Shown piece by piece: positions 11,043-20,790 of a stretch of 52,339 nucleotides of DNA. The stretch is from NCBI GenBank assembly GCA_021790115.1, contig JAJYIM010000009.1, forward strand, positions 1 through 52,339, read 5' to 3'. The DNA is from Actinomycetes bacterium. GTDB taxonomy: Bacteria > Actinomycetota > Thermoleophilia > BMS3ABIN01. The notes beneath the pieces are model-generated. The model did no database searches and was not told where the DNA came from. It saw only the letters and a program-made list of their open reading frames with translations. A program made the position numbers and the translations under genes. Each line of letters starts with the position of its first letter. The first letter of the stretch is position 1.

Positions 11043-12422
11043 TTAGGCATCCAGGTTGGCGGCCACTGACGGAAACCGGCTTAGTTTCGACATGATCAGA
11101 TCCCTGATCTCATCGCGCCGCTCTGGGGTTTTGGCTTCGCAGCGAACTACCACCACCGGCGAAGTATTGGAGGCGCGGACCAGTCCCCAGCCGTCCGGAA
11201 AGACTACCCGGGCCCCGTCAATATCTATCACTTCGTGGTCGCGCGAGAAATCTTTTTTTATCTTATCAACAACTTGCCACTTTTCTTCTTCGCTTGACTC
11301 AATGCGCAACTCGGGAGTGGCATAGTACACGGGCATGTCAGCCAACAGCTGTGAAAGTTTTCGCCCGCTGCGGCTCAAGCATTCCACCAGGCGGCAGGCC
11401 GCGTAAACGGCGTCGTCATAGCCAAGGTAGCGGTCGGCAAAGTAAATGTGGCCGCTCATCTCTCCGGCCAGCAAGGCTTTTTCCTCCCGGATCTTTGCTT
11501 CGATTAAGGAATGGCCTGTTTTCCACATCAGCGGCCTGCCGCCGTGGACCTTAATGTCTTCGACAAGCGCTTGCGAGCACTTGACCTCAAAGATGATTGT
11601 GCCGCCGGGATGCTGCTCGAGGATGTCGCGGGAGAAAATTATCATCAGCTGGTCCCCCCAGACAATGGCGCCGTTGTCGGCGATGGCGCCGATCCGGTCG
11701 GCGTCGCCGTCAAAGGCAACGCCCAGGTCGGCACCCAAATCAGCCACCCTGGCCTGAAGATCCTTGAGATTTTCTGGGACTGTCGGATCGGGGAAGTGGT
11801 TAGGGAAGTTGCCGTCAAGGTCGCAGTAAAGCTCGGTAACCTCACAGCCGAGTCTTCGCAGCAGCTCGGGAGCGACCTTGCCGCCAACTCCATTGCCGGC
11901 GTCGATTATTATTTTAAGATGATGGTCGATTTTGACGTTATTACAGATATAGTCAAGATAAGCTGGAACGGGGTCAACCGGCGAAACGCTTCCCTTGCCG
12001 GTTGAGAAGCTGCCCGCAGCAATTATTCTTTTTACTTTTTGGATCTCTTCGCCATAGATGGTGCCGTGACCGCGGCAGAGCTTAAATCCATTGTACTCGG
12101 GAGGATTGTGGCTGCCCGTGATCATGACCCCAGCCTGCTTGCTGTATTGGTGAAGTGAAAAGTAAAAAACCGGAGTGGGCACCTCGCCAACGTCGATGAT
12201 TCCGCAACCGGTGGAAGTTATTCCCGTGACAAGGGCGTCACGGTAGGACTTTGAACTGGGCCTGTTGTCCCGGGCGATAATGGCTTCGCTGATGCCGAAA
12301 GACTGGACATAAGTTCCGTAGGCCTTCCCCAATAACTCCACAGTTTCTTCGCTTAAATCCTGATCTACGATGCCACGGACATCATACTCACGGAAAATCC
12401 GAGCATTAACTTTGATGGTCAA
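11043..12422 (-). CDS. Phosphomannomutase/phosphoglucomutase
   Basis: REYDVRGIVDQDL, active serine loop GVMITGSHNPPEYNGFK, GVAFDGDADRIGAI, phosphate loop VRASNTSPVVVVRCE. Confidence 0.95.
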   Translation of the reverse strand: MTIKVNARIFREYDVRGIVDQDLSEETVELLGKAYGTYVQSFGISEAIIARDNRPSSKSYRDALVTGITSTGCGIIDVGEVPTPVFYFSLHQYSKQAGVMITGSHNPPEYNGFKLCRGHGTIYGEEIQKVKRIIAAGSFSTGKGSVSPVDPVPAYLDYICNNVKIDHHLKIIIDAGNGVGGKVAPELLRRLGCEVTELYCDLDGNFPNHFPDPTVPENLKDLQARVADLGADLGVAFDGDADRIGAIADNGAIVWGDQLMIIFSRDILEQHPGGTIIFEVKCSQALVEDIKVHGGRPLMWKTGHSLIEAKIREEKALLAGEMSGHIYFADRYLGYDDAVYAACRLVECLSRSGRKLSQLLADMPVYYATPELRIESSEEEKWQVVDKIKKDFSRDHEVIDIDGARVVFPDGWGLVRASNTSPVVVVRCEAKTPERRDEIRDLIMSKLSRFPSVAANLDA

Positions 12423-12558
12423 GTGTTCCTCCTGGCGAAACCGGCTTTACAAAGTTTGGCGGGTGCGAGCATCTTGTCACAAAAAAGCTGCGCTGTACTA
12501 TAGCTGATGATGACCACTAAAGACAATCGCCGTCAGGCTTTCCTGACAATAATTACAA

Positions 12559-13331
12559 TTATCTTACAAGTTTGCCCGGTTGCCGGGACCGGTGGCCCGA
12601 GATTTTCTTTTTGATGAAAGCTTTGCTGCGGGCCACGGTCATCCGGGTTCCGCTTGTTCTAAGATGGTAGCGCAGCCTTCCCAGATAATGGAGAAAGCCT
12701 TGCCCCGGCTCCGCAGCCGGCATTTTTGCCTTGCTGTACGTTGTGCCGCGATCAGCGGCAAAGTGGGGTGAAGCGCAAAAACCTGCCAGCGGTTTTAATA
12801 TCCTGCACGCGCTTGCTTCGGGATTGACACTGCCGCCGGCAGGCAAAGCCACCACGTCAATCAGCCCTCTCAACTCCTTGTCGCGCTTGCGTGTTTCGGG
12901 ATTTATGCGGCCGCAATGACCTAGCGCCTTGAGCCAAATGCGACGGGACCGCTCATCGGGACAAAAAAAGAAATCAGCCACCGCCAGAACGGCTTCAATG
13001 CCGGCTTCCGGAAGGGGCCGCCGGCCGCCGGAACTGCCGCCAAGTCAACTGCTACCGGTGTTCCTGCATTTATTAGAGATGGATGAGCCTTAACCACATC
13101 AGGGTCGCAGATAACGACGTCCGAGTCGCGCGCGATCATATCAATGTTACGATGATTGTAGTATACAACAGCAAAACTTGAGTGAGATGCGCCGGTCAGG
13201 CTGGGCCCGGCCAGAATAACATCTTCATCCAGGCCAAGCGATTCGGCCAGGCCCCAGCTTCGATTGTCTTGCTTGTTGTCCGGAATGGCCCCGCTGCTTA
13301 TTACAAGCACCCTGTTGCCGCTTTTTTTCAT
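12559..13331 (-). pseudogene. Decayed glycosyltransferase (frameshifted and internally shortened)
   Basis: ORF 12921..13331 carries a GT-like N-terminus (RVLVISSGAI...VVICDPDVVKAHPSLINAGTPVAVDLA); ORF 12559..12981, read upstream in frame as PEAGIEAVLAVADFFFCPDERSRRIWLKALGHCGRINPETRKRDKELRGLIDVVALP, carries the continuation in another frame. Confidence 0.7.
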
Positions 13332-13500
13332 GGTTATTAGAGTTTACGCCTCCCGCCTGCTTAAAGTCGAATAACATCCGGGATAGGCGCTGGCAAACCG
13401 TTGCGGCCCTGAGAGCCAATTTGCCTGCTTTTGTAGGCAATCCCTTCTTTCCTGACAATTCTTATCCTTGACGTAGGCTAAAATTGCGTGTGATAATTAA

Positions 13501-13514
13501 TACCCATGCGGGTA
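13501..13514. promoter_or_regulatory. Candidate CsoR-family operator TACCC-ATGC-GGGTA
   Basis: Perfect inverted repeat TACCCatgcGGGTA about 75 bp upstream of the CsoR-family gene. Confidence 0.45.
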
Positions 13515-13587
13515 GGGCTCCCGCGGCTCTTGGGGTAGCTTTTCCAAAATCGGTGGGGGATAATGTCGCAGCGGTTTCAGCTCCGCG

Positions 13588-13908
13588 GTGGTAATATTAT
13601 TCCCATTTAATTACGGGGTGATTGATACGGTTGCAAAGACAGACACAGAAAAGGTGATCAACAGGCTCCGCCGGATTGAAGGTCAGGTGCGCGGGCTGCA
13701 AAGGATGATTTCCGAGAACAAGCCATGCGAGGACGTGCTTACCCAGCTGGCCGCGACCAGGGCTGCTCTTGACCGGGTTGGGGTTTTTCTAATCAGCAAC
13801 AGGATGAAAGAGTGCCTGCGCAACAGCACTGACGAAATGGGGCTGGACGACATTGCAGTGGAAGAGGCGTTCGAGGTCTTCATGAAGTATATTCAGCATG
13901 TAAAGTAG
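13588..13908 (+). CDS. CsoR/RcnR/CstR family transcriptional repressor
   Basis: VINRLRRIEGQVRGLQRMISENKPCEDVLTQLAATRAALDRVGVFLISNRMKECL; the true start may be internal. Confidence 0.9.
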   Translation: MVILFPFNYGVIDTVAKTDTEKVINRLRRIEGQVRGLQRMISENKPCEDVLTQLAATRAALDRVGVFLISNRMKECLRNSTDEMGLDDIAVEEAFEVFMKYIQHVK

Positions 13909-13959
13909 CGTTGTTAAGATCCTGTTGAGATAGGCTCTTAAAGGCGGCAAACCCTCCAA

Positions 13960-15963
13960 ATGCCACGTCGGCGAAAGTACAACAGGCGCAGAAAAAGACA
14001 ATCTTTCAGAACAATCGGCATTGCTGTTTTTGCTGCCGCGCTTTTGTTCGCCTCCCTGATCGGAGTCCAGACCGTTCAGGCCGTTGTTCACGATCTGCCC
14101 AAGCTGGACCAGGAGAATTACCTCGCTCTTGGGCAGACCTCCAAGATTTATGCTGCTGACGGCAGCCTGCTGGCCGAGATCTACGGCAATGAAAACCGCA
14201 CCGTCGTTCCTTTGGATGAGATACCTGCTTATTTGAAAGATGCCACCATCGCCATTGAAGACGAGCGTTTTTACCAGCACGGCGGCGTCGACTACCAGGC
14301 AATTTTACGCGCCCTGGCGACGGATATAAGCGAGGGGCGGCTGGCGGAAGGCGGAAGTACTATAACACAACAACTTGTCAAGAAAGTTTACATAACTGAC
14401 GAGCATTCTTTTACGCGCAAGATTGTCGAGGCGATACTGGCCACTGAGCTGGAACGGATCACCACCAAGGACGCGATCCTGGACCGGTACTTGAACACAG
14501 TCTATTATGGTGCCAATGCTTATGGAGCCGAAGCAGCCGCGCGCACCTATTTCGGCAAAAGCGTGACCCAGCTGGACCTGTCCGAATGCGCGACGCTTGC
14601 CGGCCTGCCTCAGGCCCCATCCGCCTTCTCGCCCAAATACGATCTTAAGGCGGCAACAGCCCGCCGCAACGCCGTCTTGCAAAAAATGGCCGATCTGGGC
14701 TATATAAGGCAATCCGAAGCTCATTACGCGGCTTCCATACCTATTGACGTCAGCAACGCAAATAGCACGCCAACGGCGGACTCTTATTTTGTCGAATATG
14801 TTAAACAGCAGCTAATTGAAAAATATGGCGACAAAAAGGTCCTGGGAGGAGGGCTGCGCGTTTACACGACGATCGATCCGCGCCTTCAGGCCGCGGGCCT
14901 GGAAGCAATCAAAAACACGCTTAATGAAGCCGGCGACCCGGCAGCGGCTCTGGTTTCGATTGACCCCGGCAATGGTTATATCAGGGCGATGGTTTCCAGC
15001 CAGGACTTTAAAAAATCACAGTTCAACCTGGCCGTGCAGGGGCTGCGGCAGCCGGGCTCCTGCTTTAAGCCTTTTGTTCTGACGGCGGCGGTGGAAGAGG
15101 GCGTAGATCCCAAGAAGACATATTACATGTCAAAAGAAATTGATATTCCCCTTCCCGGGGGCGGGCCTCCCTGGCATGTATCCACCTGGAATTATCACTA
15201 TTATGGCGTTTCCAACCTCGAGGACGCGATGATTCGCTCGGACAATACCGTCTACGCTCAGTTGATAATGGATATTGGGCCCGACAAGGCCCGCGACGCC
15301 GCCGAAAAGCTGGGCATCAGGAGTTATATTCCGTCAAATCCATCGATTGCGCTGGGCGGCCTGGATCAGGGAGTTTCAGTACTTGACATGTCCTCCGCCT
15401 ATGCAACATTGGCCGGGGGCGGTTTGTACAATAAGCCAATTGCCATCACCAAGGTAGAGTTGCCGGACGGCACGGTAGACTACCAGGCCAGCCCGCAACC
15501 AAAGAGGGTTATCAGCGACGCAGTCGCCTTTACTGTTACTCAGGTCATGGCTGAGGACATCAAACGCGGAACTTCTTCAAGAGCCAAGATCAACAGGCCC
15601 GCCGCCGGGAAAACCGGCTCAACAGAAAATCTCCAGGATGCCTGGTTTGTTGGCTATACCCCTGATTATTCAACGTCAGTGTGGATTGGGTATCCTGACA
15701 AGCAAATTCCGATGACGGATGTGCATGGAACCAGCGTCTGGGGCAGTGGGTTTCCCGTCGATATCTGGAAAAGTTTCATGCTCACTGCCGAGCAGGGCCT
15801 GCCGGTGAGGGATTTTCCGCAACCGAAAGACCAGATCGCGTTTAAAAAACTGACAGGCCAGTATGTGCTTTTCTCGGGAGGCGATAATCCGAATGCCCGC
15901 GGGGATGCATATGGACAATCCGGCCGCACGACGCCCGACGCCGCTGCTGGCCAGAATCAATGA
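13960..15963 (+). CDS. Class A penicillin-binding protein (transglycosylase/transpeptidase, PBP1A family)
   Basis: GT51 motifs (ATIAIEDERFYQHGGVDY, EGGSTITQQLVKKVY) and transpeptidase motifs (RQPGSCFKPFVL, SDN, KTGSTENLQDAWFVGYTP). Confidence 0.96.
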   Translation: MPRRRKYNRRRKRQSFRTIGIAVFAAALLFASLIGVQTVQAVVHDLPKLDQENYLALGQTSKIYAADGSLLAEIYGNENRTVVPLDEIPAYLKDATIAIEDERFYQHGGVDYQAILRALATDISEGRLAEGGSTITQQLVKKVYITDEHSFTRKIVEAILATELERITTKDAILDRYLNTVYYGANAYGAEAAARTYFGKSVTQLDLSECATLAGLPQAPSAFSPKYDLKAATARRNAVLQKMADLGYIRQSEAHYAASIPIDVSNANSTPTADSYFVEYVKQQLIEKYGDKKVLGGGLRVYTTIDPRLQAAGLEAIKNTLNEAGDPAAALVSIDPGNGYIRAMVSSQDFKKSQFNLAVQGLRQPGSCFKPFVLTAAVEEGVDPKKTYYMSKEIDIPLPGGGPPWHVSTWNYHYYGVSNLEDAMIRSDNTVYAQLIMDIGPDKARDAAEKLGIRSYIPSNPSIALGGLDQGVSVLDMSSAYATLAGGGLYNKPIAITKVELPDGTVDYQASPQPKRVISDAVAFTVTQVMAEDIKRGTSSRAKINRPAAGKTGSTENLQDAWFVGYTPDYSTSVWIGYPDKQIPMTDVHGTSVWGSGFPVDIWKSFMLTAEQGLPVRDFPQPKDQIAFKKLTGQYVLFSGGDNPNARGDAYGQSGRTTPDAAAGQNQ

Positions 15964-16015
15964 GGAATACATTCGGACCCCTTGAAGAGGAACTTCCGCA
16001 ATGACCCGGGCAAGA

Positions 16016-16074
16016 TTAGAGCTTATCCCGGCAGGTTATTCGTAGCAGAATGCGCCTACCGGGAAAAGCTCTAA
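16016..16074. repeat. Short copy (59 bp) of the TTAGAGCTTATCCCGG palindromic element
   Basis: TTAGAGCTTATCCCGGCAGGTTATTCGTAGCAGAATGCGCCTACCGGGAAAAGCTCTAA; same ends as 4373-4557. Confidence 0.8.
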
Positions 16075-16403
16075 GCACGGGCAAGGGACAAAATAGCGGG
16101 GTCTCCCGCCAGGGCAAGAAAGACTTCTTTTGTCAAGGGGGCCAGGATTAAGCCTTGCCTGCTAACCTCAAGTGAAAGAATCCGGGGCGGCCCGCCAAGC
16201 TCTTCGGCAAGGACGTTAATAACAGCCAAGGCCGAAGCGGAATGAGCCGCCAGGGCTTGCATGTCAATCTCTTCGCCCCCCGCGACAGTTACCAGCAGCC
16301 CGTCGGTCGACACCAGCGCCGCAGTAGTGACGCCTTCGATTTCCAGATAGGGCGATACAATTTTTGTCAGCGAACCATAGCTTTTCCCCCCGTCAGGCGT
16401 CAA
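16071..16403 (-). CDS. Roadblock/LC7 domain protein
   Basis: VSPYLEIEGVTTAALVSTDGLLVTVAGGEEIDMQALAAHSASALAVINVLAEELG. Confidence 0.75.
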   Translation of the reverse strand: MTPDGGKSYGSLTKIVSPYLEIEGVTTAALVSTDGLLVTVAGGEEIDMQALAAHSASALAVINVLAEELGGPPRILSLEVSRQGLILAPLTKEVFLALAGDPAILSLARA

Positions 16404-17284
16404 TGATTTTCCTCAAGCGCATCGATGATGCGGTGAAGCTCTGCATCACTGTTAAACTCCAGCTCAATGCGACCGCCCCTGGCGCCCCAGTGGACCTTGA
16501 CCGGCAGACGAAATGCGGAATAGAGGGCGTCTGTTGTTTCATCCATTAGCTCCTGGCCCACCGGCATAGTGCGCGGCTCCCTGGCTGGATGCCGGACGGC
16601 GGTTTCGTGTTTGACGCTCGCTTCCAGCTGCCGCACGGACATGCTGGAGGCTGCAGCCTTCGTGGCCAGCCGGCGCTGCCGGAGACGGTCCGGCACAACC
16701 AGCAGGGCGCGTCCGTGCCCTTCAAATAATCTGCCTTGCTCAATAAAGGACTGGATTTCGTCTGGAAGGTCAAGCAACCGCAAGGTATTGGCCACCGCCG
16801 AGCGGCTGCGGCCCAGCTTTGCCGCCAGCTCTTCCTGAGTAATGCCAAAATCTTCCTGCAGGCTCGCATAAGCGCGGGCGGCGTCAATCGGATTTAAATC
16901 CTCCCGGCTCAGGTTTTCAATCAGGGCTAACTCCAGGGACTCGGCATCCCCTGCTTCCCTGACCACGGCAGGAATTTTTCTCAGGCCGGCCATGCGGGCT
17001 GCGCGCCACCTTCTCTCGCCGGCGATAATCTCAAAACCGGCGGCTGTGCGGCGCACAACAACCGGCTGGACAATGCCGACGGCCTTGATAGATGCCGCCA
17101 GTTCCGAGAGGGCATCATCGTCAAAAGCCCGGCGGGGCTGTCCCGGATTTGAAACGATTTTATCGATGGCTATTTCTTGGTATTGTTCTGAACGTTGTAA
17201 GTTGTTAGAATTGTTTTGATCTATATTCTTATTTGTGCCAATTAATGCTTCCAGGCCCCGGCCCAAACCCTTATTGTTATTCAC
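16400..17284 (-). CDS. parB: Chromosome partitioning protein ParB (start probably GTG at 17284)
   Basis: VNNNKGLGRGLEALIG, IVSNPGQPRRAFDDDALSELAASIKAVGIVQPVVVRR, GERRWRAARMAGL, HTH ITQEELAAKLGRSRSAVANTLRLL. Confidence 0.95.
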   Translation of the reverse strand: MNNNKGLGRGLEALIGTNKNIDQNNSNNLQRSEQYQEIAIDKIVSNPGQPRRAFDDDALSELAASIKAVGIVQPVVVRRTAAGFEIIAGERRWRAARMAGLRKIPAVVREAGDAESLELALIENLSREDLNPIDAARAYASLQEDFGITQEELAAKLGRSRSAVANTLRLLDLPDEIQSFIEQGRLFEGHGRALLVVPDRLRQRRLATKAAASSMSVRQLEASVKHETAVRHPAREPRTMPVGQELMDETTDALYSAFRLPVKVHWGARGGRIELEFNSDAELHRIIDALEENH

Positions 17285-18158
17285 GCTCGACCACCTCCGT
17301 TGCGAGATCAAAGTATGCATCCGAGCCGGCGCAGGTGGGATCATATCTGGATATCGGTTTACCATGGCTCGGCGCTTCACTCAACCTGACATTGCGGGGT
17401 ATGACAGTTTTATAGATTAGTTCCGGAAAATGAGAGCGGACCTGGCTTACCACCTGGCTTGATAAATTGGTGCGCGCATCAAACATGGTCATCACCAGGC
17501 CGGCAATTTTGAGATGGGGATTAAAGTTGCTTTGCACTGCCGCGACGGTAGAAAGCAGTTGACCTAATCCTTCCAGAGCGTAATATTCACATTGGACCGG
17601 GATAATGAGTTTGTCGGCGGCAACGAGGCCGTTAAGTGTAAGCAGACTGAGGGACGGCGGGCAATCGATAAAAAGATAGTCAAAATCAGACGCGATGCTT
17701 TGCAAACATTGAGCGACGACAAACTCGCGGTCCTCACGGAGGGGAAGTTCAACTTCGGCTCCGGCAAGATGAGGTGTCGAGGGGACCAGGAACAAATGTG
17801 GCACCTGCGTGCCAATAATTGTTGATTCCACGGGCGCACCGCCGGCAATGACGTCGTAGACGGTCCGAGACGGAGAATCGTGGATTCCGAGACCATGAGT
17901 TGCATTACACTGCGGGTCGAGGTCAATTACCAAAACAGTAGCGCCGGCTTCCGCGAGACAAACAGCAGTGTTAATGCAGGTTGTTGTCTTGCCCACGCCG
18001 CCTTTTTGGTTGGCAACTGCGTAGGTTTTTCCTAAACCCGCCCTCTCACGAAAAGAATTAGCCTGCACGATGAGAATTTTAGCAGATGGCCGCAGCGGTG
18101 GCCAGATGTCGGCATTGCCTCCAAGGGCCGAATTTGACAGGTCGTTACTTAAATCCAC
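17277..18158 (-). CDS. parA: Chromosome partitioning ATPase ParA/Soj
   Basis: AVANQKGGVGKTTTCINTAVCLAEAGATVLVIDLDPQ, FIDCPPSLSLLTLNGL; the true start is probably internal. Confidence 0.95.
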   Translation of the reverse strand: MDLSNDLSNSALGGNADIWPPLRPSAKILIVQANSFRERAGLGKTYAVANQKGGVGKTTTCINTAVCLAEAGATVLVIDLDPQCNATHGLGIHDSPSRTVYDVIAGGAPVESTIIGTQVPHLFLVPSTPHLAGAEVELPLREDREFVVAQCLQSIASDFDYLFIDCPPSLSLLTLNGLVAADKLIIPVQCEYYALEGLGQLLSTVAAVQSNFNPHLKIAGLVMTMFDARTNLSSQVVSQVRSHFPELIYKTVIPRNVRLSEAPSHGKPISRYDPTCAGSDAYFDLATEVVERE

Positions 18159-18160
18159 CG

Positions 18161-18206
18161 CCGCGCCGCCGCAGCAGAATATGCTGCGCTTTGAGATAAA
18201 TTCTAG
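18161..18206 (-). repeat. Copy of the TTAGAA...TATTCTGCTGCG element between rsmG and parA
   Basis: Minus strand CTAGAATTTATCTCAAAGCGCAGCATATTCTGCTGCGGCGGCGCGG. Confidence 0.65.
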
Positions 18207-18898
18207 GCCAGTGGCCTTTTTTTAGCCATGCCTGGCTTGCGCGGAAAGCGTGCAGGAGTAAGCGCCTCCTTTTTTATCAGCCATACGTGAAGATTTGTAG
18301 CGTAATCATAAGGGCTTACGCGAACAATGCGGTCAATGGACCCATTAAGTGCCCGCGCTGCTCGCTTGGCTTTTCCGTTATCATCTTGCTCTCTTTTGCC
18401 CCGCAGCAGCAGAGCAAAGCCTCCGGGACGCACGAGCGGCAGCGAGTATTCAATCGCGGCGGAAAGCGGCGCCACCGCCCTTGTCACGGAAAAATCAAAA
18501 GAATCTCTTAATTGAGAAGAAGCAGCTTCTTCGGAGCGCAATTCCAGGGCCGCTGCATTTTTCAGGCCTAAGGCCTCGATGACTTTCGAAATAAAGGCGC
18601 ATTTCTTCCGGTTAGCTTCGATCATCGTTAGATCGAGGCCGGGTCTGGCGATGGCGAGCAGCATTCCGGGAATACCGCCGCCGCTACCGATATCGACTGC
18701 TTTTGCAGCTTCAAGTGCTTCCGGGAGATCGAGAAGCACCAGGCTGTCACGAAAAAGAACATCAATAATTTTGGATTCATCTTTAATTGCCGTGATGTTG
18801 ATTTCCCTAGCCGAGCTTAAAAGCAAACAGAACCGCTCGAGAAGCAAAAGCTGGCTATCGTTGAGACCGAACCGTGATTTAAAGTCCTGCTGCCACAT
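18203..18898 (-). CDS. rsmG: 16S rRNA (guanine-N7)-methyltransferase RsmG
   Basis: NITAIKDESKIIDVLFRDSL, AVDIGSGGGIPGMLLAIARPGLDLTMIEANRKKCAFI; ATG at 18898 lies one base past the mnmG stop. Confidence 0.95.
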   Translation of the reverse strand: MWQQDFKSRFGLNDSQLLLLERFCLLLSSAREINITAIKDESKIIDVLFRDSLVLLDLPEALEAAKAVDIGSGGGIPGMLLAIARPGLDLTMIEANRKKCAFISKVIEALGLKNAAALELRSEEAASSQLRDSFDFSVTRAVAPLSAAIEYSLPLVRPGGFALLLRGKREQDDNGKAKRAARALNGSIDRIVRVSPYDYATNLHVWLIKKEALTPARFPRKPGMAKKRPLA

Positions 18899-18899
18899 T

Positions 18900-20780
18900 T
18901 TACCGGTCTGACCGTAAATACAGGCAAAGCACGGAAATATCCGCGGGGGAAACGCCTGCAATGCGCGAAGCCTGACCCAGATTGGAAGGACGGATACGGG
19001 CCAATTTTTCGCGGGCTTCGTTTGTTATCCCGCGCAGGTGCTCAAATGACATGTTTGCGGGAATAGGAGTTTCTTCCATGCTGCTCCGGCGGTTGATATC
19101 GTCCAGTTGGCGGCTAATGTAGCCTGAATACTTAATTTCGATTTCCGCGCGGTTGAGAATCCCGTCGTCCTCCGTAATCGGCTTGTCCAGCACGGGCAAC
19201 AAATCCTTTAGCCTGGCCTCGGGACGTTTAAGCAATTGCTCGGCCGAGCAAGATTCTGGCAAAGTCGCTGTGCCGAGGCCCGTCAGCAACCGGTCCACGC
19301 TTGCGCCGGGCTGAACTTTTGTTTTGGACAAGTTTGAAATCAAATTATCAAGCCGTCTCTGCTCGTCTGAAATACGGAAGAAGGCCGAGTCCGAAACAAG
19401 GCCCAGGCTGTTGCCAAAAGATGCCAGCCGCGCATGCGCATTGTCATGCCTTAGCAGAAGGCGGTATTCGGCTCTGGAGGTAAATATGCGATATGGCTCA
19501 TCAACTTCCTTTGTCACAAGATCATCTATTAACACCCCGATATAAGCCTGGCTGCGCTTCAGTGTAAAAGGAGCTTCTCCCCTTACTGAAAGGACAGCGT
19601 TTATGCCGGCAATTAAACCTTGGGCGGCGGCTTCCTCATAACCCGATGTGCCATTAATCTGGCCGGCAAGAAAAAGGCCGGCAATTATTTTGGTTTCCAG
19701 TGATAACTTCAATTGGCTGGGAATCACGTAATCATATTCAACTGCGTAGCCCGGGCGCATCAACCGGGCGTCTTCCAGGCCAGGCGTTGCGCGCACAATT
19801 TTTTCCTGGACCCAAACCGGGAGGCTGGTCGTCAGGCCCTGTAAATACACCTCTTTTGTACGCTGCCCTTCTGGCTCCACGAAAACCGGATGCCGGTTCC
19901 TGTCCGGAAAATTAATGACCTTGCGATCAATTGATGGGCAGTAGCGGGGACCGGCGCCGCTTATCGAGCCTGTTTTTATCGGAGAAAGATGGAGGTGACT
20001 GCGAACGACCTCGTGCGTTTTCTCAGTGGTGTATGTAAGATAGCACGGCAGCTGGGCTTGCCGGTTTGGTTTAGAGGAGGGAGAAAACGTGGCGGGATTC
20101 TGGTCGCCGGGCTCGATCTGCATTTTGTCTGTGTGCAAAGACCTTGCGTCTACGCGTGGAGGAGTTGCCGATTGGAACCTGCTGAGCTTGAGGCCTGCTT
20201 TAATCAGGCTCAAGGATAATTCGCGAGCAGGCGCCTCTCCCATTCTTCCTGCAGGGAAGAAGCGGTCTCCGATGACGATCTTGCCACGGAGAAAAGTGCC
20301 GCAGGCCAGAATTACTGCCTTTGCAGGTATAAAGCTGCCATCTTTTAGCTTAACGCCAACAATTGTTTCACGTGAAACAATTATTTCCGTCGTGACGCCT
20401 TCAAGGACTTGTAACAACGGCTCTGCAATCAGAGCGTGTTTCATATTGTCTTCATAAATTTTTTTGTCTGTCTGCGCTCTGAGGGCTTGCACAGCAGGCC
20501 CTTTTCCTGTATTCAGCATTTTCATTTGAATAAATGAACTGTCGGCGTTCTTGCCTTGTTCGCCACCGAGCGCATCAATTTCGCGGGTTAACTGTCCTTT
20601 GCCAATCCCACCTACTGCCGGATTGCATGGCATGAGGGCGATTTTTCCCAAGTTAAGCGTAAGCAGCAGCGTTGAGCAGCCCATGCGGGCCGCAGCCAGG
20701 GCCGCCTCACAGCCGGCGTGTCCGCCGCCAACGACCACGACATCAAAAGCAGGAACTGAATGCATGCCGGTTTTTGTCAT
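18900..20780 (-). CDS. mnmG: tRNA uridine-5-carboxymethylaminomethyl modification enzyme MnmG
   Basis: DVVVVGGGHAGCEAALAAARMG, PCNPAVGGIGKGQLTREIDALGG, GPRYCPSIDRKVINFPDRNRH, C-terminal SYEEAAAQGLIAGINA and tRNA-binding domain. Confidence 0.98.
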   Translation of the reverse strand: MTKTGMHSVPAFDVVVVGGGHAGCEAALAAARMGCSTLLLTLNLGKIALMPCNPAVGGIGKGQLTREIDALGGEQGKNADSSFIQMKMLNTGKGPAVQALRAQTDKKIYEDNMKHALIAEPLLQVLEGVTTEIIVSRETIVGVKLKDGSFIPAKAVILACGTFLRGKIVIGDRFFPAGRMGEAPARELSLSLIKAGLKLSRFQSATPPRVDARSLHTDKMQIEPGDQNPATFSPSSKPNRQAQLPCYLTYTTEKTHEVVRSHLHLSPIKTGSISGAGPRYCPSIDRKVINFPDRNRHPVFVEPEGQRTKEVYLQGLTTSLPVWVQEKIVRATPGLEDARLMRPGYAVEYDYVIPSQLKLSLETKIIAGLFLAGQINGTSGYEEAAAQGLIAGINAVLSVRGEAPFTLKRSQAYIGVLIDDLVTKEVDEPYRIFTSRAEYRLLLRHDNAHARLASFGNSLGLVSDSAFFRISDEQRRLDNLISNLSKTKVQPGASVDRLLTGLGTATLPESCSAEQLLKRPEARLKDLLPVLDKPITEDDGILNRAEIEIKYSGYISRQLDDINRRSSMEETPIPANMSFEHLRGITNEAREKLARIRPSNLGQASRIAGVSPADISVLCLYLRSDR

Positions 20781-20790
20781 CGTAAGTTAA

